From Zerene cesonia (lineage: Eukaryota > Arthropoda > Insecta > Lepidoptera > Pieridae), in NCBI RefSeq assembly GCF_012273895.1, contig NC_052126.1:3051218-3115217 (forward strand): 64,000 nt of DNA, read 5' to 3'. The notes beneath the pieces are model-generated. The model did not search any database and was not told where the DNA came from. It saw only the letters and a list, made by a program, of their open reading frames with translations. Made by a program: the position numbers and the translations under genes. This document shows, one piece after another, positions 34,546-47,524 of this stretch; positions within the stretch are counted from its first letter, which is position 1; every line of letters begins with the position of its first letter.

Positions 34546-37434
34546 CTATCTAAAAGACGGTAAATTTGGTGGATCCATCGCTAAATCTATAAGTTCATCG
34601 ATGTCGTCTGAATTCCAGAATGAAAGCTCCAACTGAAACAGATTAAATTGTATTAAAGTTTACAAAATAATACAGACATGATATTGTAATTGTACAAACA
34701 ATGACAGAGATAAACGTGGGGTCTGTGTATTCGTATATTATCATTAGAAGCGGACTCTCCAAACAATTCAAGGAAAAAAGTCCTAAATGTCGACTATTAA
34801 AAATTTAAAAGCGAAATTGAGTGTTTTTTTTTTCATGGTGAGATTATAGAAAGGATAGTTAAGAGAGTGATATTGGCTACGCATAGATGGGGGCGAGCAG
34901 CTAGTGAATGTAAAGATAATTAAATAAATGAGTAATGACGCTCACCGGATCGTGCGCAGAAGAGCAGGGCCGGCAGTGCAGCCGCGCGGCGCGACACTCG
35001 CAGCGCGGCGCGGCGCAGGGCACGGCCGCGCGCGCCGCCCGCCCGCCGACGACTGTCGCGAAGCGCCGCGCCGCGCCGCGCTCGCCTGACAGCTTCGAGC
35101 CCGCCCAGATGGTGCCTGTTCGCAATTTGAATTTTTGCATTTCTTTTTAATTTATGTGTGGCGTGCGTTTACATTTTAAATTTTACCCTTTAATATACCA
35201 TAGAGGTTATATAACAGAATTTTAATTTTTCATTTAACTTTATATTAGGATTGTCACAACGATAAAAAAAAGAACATATAAAGAATCAACCAACCGTTAG
35301 TTTCCAGAGCCAGTGACGTGCAAAGACCCAACTTGTCTTTGGGCAATTTGACTTGCTTCCTCAGCCCCGCGTCGCCCACCAACCTTTCGTAATCTTTGTT
35401 TGTATAAGCTAATGTGCTATCCACACCTGAAAGTGTAGGTTTTAAACGTAAAGTGAAGAGTAGAAATAGTTAATTTTTTAATTTTAGTACAAGGATGCTC
35501 ATTATATACGAGTATATTTACTAAGATATAAAAAGAGCAGGAAATCTTGACTGAAAGGAATGACTGTATTGTGAAATTAAGGGATTCTCAGAATGTAACA
35601 TGGTTTTAATTGTCGAAGCACAAGTTCTTTCTACATTTTTCTAATTCTAATTCTAGTAAAAACACTATTCTATAACTAAATATTCTAAGGATGATAATAT
35701 ACACTATATCATTCTCAACTCTATTTTTATTTTATTTATAAGTCTATAGAATATGATGCAGCCTTTATATAATTTCTCATTGTGTTATTGATAATAGAAC
35801 AGCACAAACACAAACAGCAAGAAAACTTACCAAACAGGTATTTTGCAACTTTCTTCTTAAACAGACTGAAGTCATCGTCCATTAATATGTGTAATGCGAT
35901 GGAGTTTTCCATCAGATAATGATATATTGTGGAATAATCCAGCTGGAAAATGTATTTATAAATATTGATAAACAATGAGAAATATTTAGTTTGATAACAT
36001 TACACGATAAATTCGTTGTTGTTGTCGCATATACTTTCTCCATTGAGTTTCTCAGTCAGTAGTAATGTAAATAAGGAAAAGTTTAAAATCTAAATAGATA
36101 ATTGAATTTTTCGATTAGAGACCAAGGTAGTCAGTAACGAGCCACCAGTACGTTATTATAAAACTAGCGAACGGTATATAGCCTATAGCCTTCCTCAATA
36201 AATGGGCTATCTAAAACTCTTTAGTTTTATAATATTAGTATAGATTAATTAATATATGGTAAGGAATTAACATTACATTACAATCGTTAATTATGAATAT
36301 ATAATATATTCATTCATAACATATAAAACTTCCTCACCTCACTCTTACTAGCATCGCATTTAGTGCACGGCAAGAGGAAGAGCGCACGCGGCGCGGCGGC
36401 ACGGAAGGGCAGCGCGCTCGCGAACCGCAGCGCCGCGAACACGTCCGCGCGCACCGAGCGGTTGGACCGCACTGACTCGCTCTTCTCTGCGAATGGTATG
36501 GAAGATTTGAAAATCGAACGAGCGAATGAGTATAACACCGGCTGATACACTAAAAAGTTACATCGTAAACGATATAAGAGAATTTTTTTTTTTGGAATAG
36601 GTACATTGGTTTGGAAAACGAGCCTATGAGTTTGTGACTGGACTAGACGAAAGCAGAGAACAAAATATTTTTTTTTATATGATCTCTGTCACCCTTACTG
36701 ATGTACTGCTTTCTCTCAAATAAATAAATATAGATGAGAATAATGTTAGGCATCTTATAGCAAACACATTGGACAGAGTATGTATTACAACTAATCTCAA
36801 ATCGAAACTGTTATTCATAATTGCACGTATGACCATGAAATTATCTTACCAATAGTGAAAGTGTCAAAATGTCTCGGAATGTCGACAGTGTTAGTAAACA
36901 GTTTATTGTTATGGTAGAGTGCCCTCGGCCGCCGGTACAGTCCGCTGCCGCCGTACACTACAACTGCATATCTGAAGACAAGTGTATGAAAAATGACATT
37001 AAACAAGGCATTTCAAATAATATGTTATCATCATCACTTCATATTGGATCTTATTGTAGTAATGGAAAAGTCGGAATAATTTTTGTTTATTCTCATCATT
37101 AAAATACTACTAGAAGGAAAAAAAACGAATACATACGTTTATACTAGTTTGATGTCTAGAAGGTACTTTAAGTACCAAGTAAGTTTGCTCAGTATATCTA
37201 TTCCTACTAAACAATTATAATATATGTTGGAATTCGTACCGATTATCAGACAAGCCGTTCTCCTGCAGTTTACTATCAAACGTATCTATAAATAGATCGA
37301 TGTTCTTCGACTTCCGTATATTCTTGTTGCAGTATTGCGCTTCCACTACGAACACTATGTCAGCTGATTTAGGCGGGTTTTGTATTTCCAAGAATGAGCC
37401 CTCTTCTACTGTGTCACCTTGCGGTGTTGTGCAT
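34546..37434 (-). other. Apoltp segment 1: C-terminal tail and vWA-like domain
   Basis: Exons 34546-34632 (stop), 34946-35115, 35295-35426, 35831-35942, 36338-36486, 36850-36971, 37240-37434. A vWA-type alpha/beta pattern is visible: strand SADIVFVVE, helix SKNIDLFIDTFDSKLQENGL, strand RYAVVVYGGSGLY, strand PRALFLLPC after an FAALRFASALPF helix, and strand SIALHILMDDD. The metal-binding DxSxS is replaced by VEAQY, so MIDAS metal binding is unlikely. After it comes a very GC-rich, Arg/Ala/Cys-rich exon (34946-35115) and an acidic terminus with DDIDELIDLAMDPPNLP. Function of this tail is unknown to me. Confidence 0.65.
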
Positions 37435-40400
37435 CTAAAAAAATAGTTAATTTTGAATGAATTAATGTTTTTCAGATATTTCCGGCTCGAAGGACCATCA
37501 GAATTTCAAGTATATAAACATGAATCATGTTACATCATTCAAATTGTTATCATTAGTTATTACGAAGCTTTAGTATTTATTTATTTTATTTGACACACAA
37601 CATAAGTGAAAACTAGAAAGGATTATTTTGAATTCGCCTTTTTAGAAATTAAAAGTATGTTTACGACATTCATTCATTTTATCATTACTGACATTATTAA
37701 TTATTGATAAAAATATACGCTAATGCAAGCAAAAAAACTGACTTTATCTTGTATTATATACAGTATGTATGTAAAGTAAGAATAAAGTGACAAAAAGGTC
37801 ATACCTAACACAATGATCAGGCACGTGCGTGGGCACGTGTTGCTGCGCGCACAGCTCGAGGTACGCGCTCGCCAGCGCGCACGCGTCCGCGCCACGCGAG
37901 CACTCCGCGTGGAATGGCACCGCGTCGATCTGCAACACGTATATATATGCAACAATCACGGTCCAAACTACCCTACAATTGAACATGTGTGAAGTGACAT
38001 CTGTACTTGTGCGATACAGATAAAGCTTCGATACGCTTTGTTGTTAGGAAAATATAAATAGTATAAATAAAAATAAAAAATTATTAATACAAAATATTAT
38101 ATTGAAGTACAGCAATTTCTTTAATTAGTGACAGAGAACAAAATAACAAACACAAACTGTACCACCATATTTCAAATCCGCCATTCTTCATTCTACCCGA
38201 AATCAGCCTAAACCGAATTGCTGGAACGGTTATTTTCAATAATAAAAAAACGGAAAAAAATTTCGAGTACCGTGCGAAACGAAAACCTCCAGCACTTAGA
38301 ATACACTCACCACACTGAAACATGGATGCAATGGAGACACTTTGTTCATAAAGAACTTCCCGCACTGCGTATCGTTGACCGGTCCCCAGGCCGGCTGCGC
38401 CACTTTGCTCTGCCGCAACAGCCACGAGTTGGCAACACTGTCGATGCCCGCTTGTATCGTGCCATTGGGCAATTGCAGTTCGTCGAATTGCTCGTTGTTA
38501 TATGTCCCCAGTAACCCGCCGAGACTTGCGTAGAACCAGCCTATATTTTGGGAGTTATAATTATTATTTATTGGTGTTCATTAGTAAAATTAAGTGCACG
38601 AAAAAATCTATTTATATTATATAAATAGATTTTTTCGTTTGATTATATTGTGAATCTCTGTAATAAATATCATATAGAAATAAGATTAGAAATTGGCTCG
38701 AGATATTCTGTAATAAATGTGGGATGGTCAAAGTTCATCATCAAACATCAAATAAGAAAAGTATCAAATCAATTGTCAATTCTAAGCAGAACGAAAACTG
38801 ATCTATATACAAGAACAACTCACCATCCACTTGCAGTTTACAAGTCCTGAACAGCAAGTTACAGTGCACGTCCAGGCCCACCCTGGTCTCCACGGAAATT
38901 GTATCATCTTGCCTGTCCACTATGAAGTTCTCCACAGCCGCTGGCAGGCTGAGTGGGTTCGATCTACCCAGAGATACTTGCTGAGGGACAGAATTATTGA
39001 AAATTAATGGATATTACTCTAAAAATATGATAGGCGATATAAAAAAAACTATGTATACCAGATTTATAGGAGAAACTTGAAAATGTGAGCTAGGGGATCT
39101 CTATATGAGAATGGTATTTCTAATTGTACTAATTTTTTGATTGTCAAGTACTTTAAAGAAAAACGATGCAAAATACAGTATAGGTCATCTCGTAAAATGT
39201 TAAGATTGTATTACGTGCAATGATAACCGCTAGATGGCCACATAGCAGAAGATATTATTATAACAATATTAAAGTAAAAGTTATATGTTCAATCATATCC
39301 AATATAATCCCTAGGATATCCCGTAATACAGTTTAAATTATCTTTACTTTGTTGATACGGTTCAAATTTCTTATCAATCTTTACACATAAGATTTTTTAA
39401 AATAAATTTTTCAACTTGGCTTAAAACTTTCAAGTTATAAATATCCAGTAGCAGCATTTCCGGCCTCGCTTGAAAAACTCACCTCCTTATATAAGTCGAT
39501 ATATATCAGCGACTGTTTCGTCAATATAACGAGATCGTACTGTCCTTGGTCATTGCTTTCCATGAGTACAGTGAAGTTGTTTAGTCTATAGTCCTTTGTG
39601 AGCAGGAAGGTCCCGGGTTCAGTTATTGTGAATACTTCTTTGTCGAACGTCACAAGCGTACCTTGGCCGGTCATCATTGCCATACCTGTAATTATTATAA
39701 TTTAAAAAGATTTATGAATTATTTAAAAGTACAGATAAAAGCGGAACGCAGATAAGTAAGATTTATCAAAAAATCAAAAAGAGGAATATAGATTAAGACA
39801 GAAACCTATCATCTTAAATGAAGAGGCCTTTTATTATTTTACTAGCTGACCCGGAAAACGTTGTTCTGCCTTAATCTTATCATTTAGGGGTAAGAAAAAT
39901 AGATGTTGGCTGATTCTCATATCTACCCAATACGCACACAAATTTCATAAGAATCGGTCCAGCTGCTTCGGAGGAGTTTGGTAACTAAAATTGTGACACG
40001 GGAATTTTACATATAAGATATAGTTGCTTCTTTCAGAGATTTATCAATATATAAATGTAAAAGTAATTCCGCTATATGGCTAATGACTAGCTGTGTCGTG
40101 CGGTGTCACTCCAGCAAAAAAAAAGTATTTTTATAGCTCATGTGCTCTGTGCACATAAGCTTTATCATTGCAAAGTATCATAAAAAACTGATCAGTGGTT
40201 TTTCGTGTAACAGGAACAAACTTCCATACGGTCTTTCAAATTTTCACGTTTATAAAAGGAGTTGACGGGAGAAGGACACATCATACTTATTAAATTGAAG
40301 GCATTGTAATAAGAATGAGACATTAGAGAACAGGCTATTATATTATTTATTTTAAGCGTTTCACAAGTTGAGTGCTATTTTTTTATTATTTGTCGATAAT

Positions 40401-43400
40401 CGCTTATTTCTTTCTACCAAATTCTAAATATGATACATATTTTAAGATATGGAGTAAGGAAAGGTGCTAATCTGAATAATTTATCTAATTTTCACATTAA
40501 AAAATCTAAAATTTCAATTTGAATTTGATTTTTGAAAGAACTTACCAGCGAACGGAGGTACGATATTATTATAGTCAAGATACGGTCGTATCTCGTAGTA
40601 GTACGCCCAGATGCTCTTATTGCTGGTCAGCCATTCATCCATAAAGTCTCTCACAGCTTTATACTCAGCCACTTCAGTGAAATCCGGCGTTTGGTTGAAC
40701 GCGTGCCAGGACATTGGGAGCTTTTGCTCCAGGAGTATTTTTCCCTTATGCGGATCGAATATGAAGTTAGTTTTTGGTGTGCGATGTCTGGAATTAATTA
40801 TTGAAGGTAAAGTTATATTTGTTAATTGTTTTTTTAATATATGGAAGTAGTTTTTGGAGTTCGATGTCTGGAATAAATGATGCTTGAAGAAGATATGGAT
40901 TCAGTTTTATTTGTTTCAAACGATATGGAATATATCCTATGGAATAAGAAAAAAGGAAATAAGTCTAAGACAATTTTTAACTAAATTTCATAAAATCAAT
41001 AGTTTCAATGTGTCAAAGAAAATCCTTCATATCAGAAATTTTACATAAATTTGAAGTAATAGTAGCCAAATCACTTACAATTCTTCATATTGCAGCGCAG
41101 TTTTTGCGAAGTCGGTCAATTTGTTGTACAATATCTCCCACGCGGCGTCCAGGGCGTCGCCAATTAAAAAGTAGTCATACCACCATTTTAGTCGTACGTA
41201 TGCTTCATTGCACTGAAGATGTAAATAATAACAATAAATAAGATTCGACTTTTATTTATTTTTGCAGTTCAATTTAAATTAGGCACAAAAAGGACATCTT
41301 TACTGTAGGACACTTATAGAATTAGAAGAGCTACTTTTTTAATTTTATTATGCATTATAACTTGCTTGAAATTCCTTCTCTAATAAACTAAATCCTTTAA
41401 TCTAATTAATACGGTAAATTATTTCCAAACGACTTACGTGACACGTATGCCATAAACTATAATCTATCTCTAGGGCCAAGCCAAATCCAGCTATTTTTTC
41501 GTGGAAGAGTACCAAACATACAACCTGCGTATATAAAAACTAGCTGCACCTAGCAAACGCTGTTCTGCCTTACTCTTATCATTTAGGGGTATGAAAAATA
41601 GATCTTGGCCGATTCTCATAGATACCGCACAAGCATAAAAAATTTTATCAAAATCGGTCAAGCCGTTTCGGAGGAGTATGGCAACGAAAACTGTGACACG
41701 AGAATTTTATATATTAAGATACTAGGAAGGGACATACCTTTTCCCTAACGTAAACGACCTGTGGTGTTTTCAAGAAGTTCTCCCACGCGTTCTTGAATTC
41801 ATTGTACAATTGTTTGAACTCCTCCGTAAATGGTATGTACTTCTCTAGCTTGGACCATATCACGTTCCATAGTTTCTTGGAGTATTTCTTTATGTTTGTT
41901 ATTATGTCGTTGTTCATGAGGTCTCTGTAGATTCTATAACATATAGATGAGAATATATTTAAACAGTGTTTTGAAGCTTCCAATAAATTTAGAACGTTAT
42001 TAATTTAGTAGCATTATTGTTACTATTATTATTTTATATTGAAATCATTTCAATATCACACTTTGTACAAAGTTCGAAAAACTCTAACTCTCTCTCTCAA
42101 TGCTTTTTGATAATTTGTCTTATTTATTATCGCAATTAAACACCTGCATTTTTTTCAAGGTTGCCATAAAAATTTTTAGGCATTTAGCATATCAAAAAAT
42201 TGAATGAATGTAAGATAAATTAAAATGTCATCTTCACATTATCATTATTAACTTCTTTTAACTTCAACTTATTATTAACTTCAACTTAAGCATCAATATG
42301 AAACTTGCACAAATACTTACTTATCCATTTCATGGCCAAACGTCGATACATAGTTAAAGTACGGTGTGTCTGTCAACTCATGGGTTCTCTCATGGAAGAA
42401 GTCCATCACTTCCCTCCAAATGGCCACCACGAATGCCTCGGTATAGTGCAACATTTTGAAGAACAGCGGCTCTATAGATTTCAGCAGCTCATGCCAATAT
42501 TTCGACAGCCTCGTCGTCGCATTCACCCAAGTATCTTCCCAATACTCCAGGAAACGCATGTGTAAGTCCCTTATAAAGTTATCGTATTGCAAAATCATGG
42601 CTTCCAATCTATCTGACACTAATTCCATCAAATCGGCTTCTAGGATCTTGTTTACTGTGTCTAAGAAGTTCGCGTATGCCTTTTTAATTGATTCAATGAC
42701 GTATGTGAGGCTGTCCTTTATTGATTTACTAGTGTTGCCCATCATTCCCCACATGTCGTTCACGAAACCGGGCAAGTGCTCCAAATGATTGCGTATTGCC
42801 ATTTCATCTAGGACGTAATACGTGAACTCCACTATATCTTTGACGTAGAAGTCATTGTTATCGTACGACTGGTTCAGGAACCTCTCGAAGTCGTCCAAAT
42901 CGTCTTTTATAACGTGCAAGTCGTTCAGATCGTCTAAGAAGTCTCGTACCCTGGGTTTTGCGTCACTCCAGATGTTTCTTAAGGCGAGATGGGCTTCCAT
43001 AGGCGCTTCTTTGATTATCACCAAGGTTTCGTTAACTTGGGCGTACAGGAGCTTTAGAGAGTACACAGCTTGTGATTTGATCTCGCTGAATATTTCTGGA
43101 CGCCATACTACAGCACTGGTTAGAAGACGCGAATGGTTCAAACGTATGTATGAGGCTAGATCGACAGTCGTGACGTCATCGTAGTTTCGCCACGCGTTAA
43201 GTTGGGCGGAGCGAGTGTCGATAATTTCTCCGATTAAATGGAACGATATGTCTGTAATGTAAAATAAGAAAATTATTAATTTGCTTAAGTTAGTATTCTA
43301 AAGTGTTATAACTCCATAGGGAATAATGGTATAAATAGAGGATATAATAAATTCTATTTAAATTCATGTTATATTAATATACAAGATGTTTCTGGAAGTT

Positions 43401-46400
43401 CTGAGTACCAAATATGGAGAGCGTAATTAGATATGTAGGTAATTAATTAGTGTAATTTTCAGATTTCCATTAAAGGAATTCTGAAAAAAAAAAAAACAAA
43501 TTATTGTAAAATAAGAGTTAAAAAATATCACACTGATTAGAAAACTTTGCTCTATATACGCAGAGGCAGATTTTTGCTTCGGACTAATTTAGCGTCATTA
43601 TCTGGATGTTATCTGTCCGTTAACGCACGCTCTAAACGATTTCTCCTTTTAAACTCACCATCCGTGCTATTATAATGTGCAATCAGCGACTTATCCAGCA
43701 TGGATAGAGTGGCCACAACGGTATCGTTGGCGTTGGGCCTGGCCACCAACCCGCGCACACCGTACTGCGGGTACGCGAGGGACCACGTGCCGTTCACTTT
43801 GTAGAAGTACGTCTCGTTCACTCGCTGAAAAGTGAGATTACTTGAAAATGGACAGGAAAAGTAATAGAACAAAACGTGATGTAAATTGTGATGTTATTAG
43901 AGTAGAAATCACATTGGATTGTGGCTATTCATTAATTTTATGAACACCAATAATTTGGGCACCAAATATTGGCTTGATCTGAATTTGATCAGGGATAAGG
44001 ATCGTTTCATAATGATAAGACTTAGAAAACTTACTTATAAATAGAACTATTTTATATTTTTATTTTATAACTATTAAATACAACTATTTTAAATGTAAGT
44101 TAATAAAAATAAAAAATAAATAGTCTAAATTAGTTTGGCTTTTTTATTTCAATACAATGCGTTACTAAGAGATGGGCTTTATTCAGAATATGGCCATATC
44201 TGTATATTTCTTACTGTTTATCATCATGATTTTATTTCTGATGATTTTCAAAAGTTTACAAATCTCTACCAAATAAAAAAAATAAAACACTCCATACCTC
44301 CCAATTAACAGCGCTAGTATTCAAATCAACAAGCAGTTTATTGCTCCTTAGTTTTTCGTAGAACAAAGATTTCTGGAACCTATAGTAGTTACTCAGATGA
44401 TACCATCTACTGTGTATATTTATATCAGATTTCATATCTAAGTCCAAGTTGGTAGAAGGATGGGTACATTTGAGGGCGAATTTGTAATCTCTGATTGGTC
44501 CATTTGAGTTATCTGTTAATATTGAGTTGAGTTTGAGGTATTCGTTCTCATATTCTGAGTATTGCAGTTCTAATGATATGTTGGACATTACTTCTGGAGA
44601 ACTCAGGTATTGGCCTTTTAGTGTGACATCCTGAAAATAAATTTTAATATTGAGATTGAGTTGCATTATTCTTTAAATCATTTATGTAGTTTTTTTTTTA
44701 GGTAGAATAAGTAAAAAGTAATATTTCCAATGGTAGGATTCATAATTTTGTAAATGACGTCTTCATGATCCATTTTCGATATAAATATTTACAAAACGTA
44801 GAATAAACATTTTATGTTAGAGTTCAAAAGTAAAAAGTATCTAAACAGTTTAAACGGAAATTTGACCAAGTTGTCCTCATTGAATTATTCGAATATCTTA
44901 GCCATTTTCTGCTATATATTTTCGACATACATTGACTGCTATGTAACCTCTTAACCGCAATATCTAAATAGTTAATTTACAATACAACAAACCTTTCTGA
45001 AGGACGGGTGAGATAAAGCCAAGTGCACATTATGCAGGTTGCCCTCAGCCGTGGGCGGACTCTCCCAATGGCCGCTGATTTCCGCAGTCTTGTTTTCCGC
45101 ACGAACATTCCACAGTAGATCCGCTTTTCCCTCCAATAGCGCGTCTTGTAAGCGATATATGGCGGAAACTTGGAAGTTACGCAATGGGTATTCTACGTCC
45201 ATGACTATTTTTTGGGATTCTGTGTCTTCCTATGAAGAAAAAATAAACAACCGCAATAGAATATACTGCTCATTAGAAGTATACGTATCTAACGGTATGG
45301 AAAACTTGAATTATGATCATATCAGTCGAATAATGTAAGCTTTGACATACTAGGATAATAATATGCCTTAATATGTGATAAATGATTTTTTCAAGTACTT
45401 TCATTTCCCTGTTTAAAGATCGATAGACTCGATCTTTGATTACGTGATTTTTAAATTATCTAGTCGTTAGTTTTCTTTCATTTCGAGAAAGTTATTATAA
45501 TAATCTAGCGTTCCGTCCCGGCTTCGCCCGTGGTACATATATAGCCTATATAGCCTTCCTCAATAAACGGGCTATCTAACACTGAAAGAGTTATACAAAT
45601 CGGACCAGTAAGTTCCTGAGATTAGTGACAACAAACAACTCTTCAGATTTATGATATTAGTATAGATTAAGTTATATTTTCATTAAGACGCCTGTGTCTT
45701 CGCATGATTCGGCACGAATTGGGCCAGCTCGCAACGGGGTAGTATCACAAGCCCTCAGAAAACCGGAGTGAAGTAGTAGCCTGCTACTGTGAGTTTCGTA
45801 CGGTGTATGGGGGAATCGGAGGCCCTTATCCTTTTTCTTACCCTTCCCGGTCCTTTCCTTTATTCCTCTTTCCAATTTTAAGTCGACCTAACGCCTCTTC
45901 AAATGTTCGTGGGCGGTGGTAGCGATTACCATCAGGCGACCCACCAGCTTCATTGCAAAAAATAAAGGATTTTCAAAAAGCCTCACCACACTCAAGTTAG
46001 TGACATGCACGTGATACTGCAGCCAGACATCCTCCGCCCAGGCCACTCTGCTCCCTTGCCTGAGCTCCCGGTCCACGGCCTCGTACTTGTTCTCGAAGTC
46101 CCAGGTTCTGTTCCCGTGCAGCGCTGTGAACTTCATCCGTTTGCCGATGTCGTACGTTTGGATGTCGAGCTTGCCGGTCACGTTGAATTTTGTGGTGTTG
46201 TGCAGGTGGAACACTGTCGCTTGTTTTACGTCCTGTAATTTAGAGGCATTTTTTGTTGTGTTCCGTTTCTTTATTTCACATGCATCAATTGAGTCAAAGT
46301 GACATATGGTTCTCGTTCATAATATAAAATTAATCAAAACTTACTTATATCGCTTCATATAGGAATTCATGTTGTTAAAACAGAATTGTAATTACAAAGA

Positions 46401-47492
46401 TTCTTTGAAGTATTTTTTCAAAGTTTATCCGAATTTTACATTAACTCTTTAAGTTGACTTGGAAAGTTTCGGAGAATATTAATAACTAGCTGCGCCCCGC
46501 GGTTTTACCCGCGTGAGTCCGTATCCCGTAGAAATATCAGGATAAAAAGTTGCCTATATGTTATTCCAGTTGTCCAGCGTGTCTACGTACCAAATTTCAT
46601 TGCAATCGGTTCAGAAGTTTTTGCGTGAAAAAGCAACAAACACACACACATCCTTTCAAACTTTCGCATTTATAATATTAGTAGGACAGGATAATGTAAT
46701 AATAGAAGTAAAGTAATAAGTAATATTATATAGTAGGATTAGTAGGATTCTTTCATCGTTTTTACATTTTATTATATTTGCAGAATGGTATAGCACAAAT
46801 AAAGTAATATGAGGGTAAAACTTACAGTGTTCCCCGTATCGTCATATTCATGAATATATTTGACCCCCACAGGTGTGTGCTCATTCTCCACTTCGATATC
46901 CGTAGTCGCCAAATCCAAATTCCTCTCACTCTTACTCAGTATCTGGTTAAACGACGCCTTCAAAAATCTCTCCGAATCGAAGTCGATTGTTCCATTTCCA
47001 TTGCTCCATTTGTTCTCTTGTACGTAGAAGTATTCAGTATTGACCAAGTGCTGAGTGTTCAATGGAATGGAAAGTGATATTGTGCCCGCTTGAGTGAAGC
47101 CCGTGTCTTGCTTTTTGTACGTGTGCGTTGTGTTCACGGACGCTGTTTTGTTCGGCCAGAATAGGTCTACTTTGTTATCGGATAACTCTTCTTGGTTGTT
47201 GATCTATTGAATGGTTTGTTTATTAGATATTTCAAAAGTTTACATAATTTTTTTATATGTATTTATAAACAATATTTTTCAGCGAAAAGTTTTTTCTGGC
47301 TACATAGCTATGTATCTAAACTAGATTAAACACATAATTAAACAAAATATGCATTATCCGATAATATTATGGTTATAAAAAGTATGTGAAGTAGCTTGAT
47401 ATTTGCAACTACAGAGTATGTATCAGAGGATAGATACAAAAAATATACAAGGTTTTTGGTGAAAATTTGGTAATCTGATAGATCAGATCATG

Positions 47493-47524
<32 letters not shown>

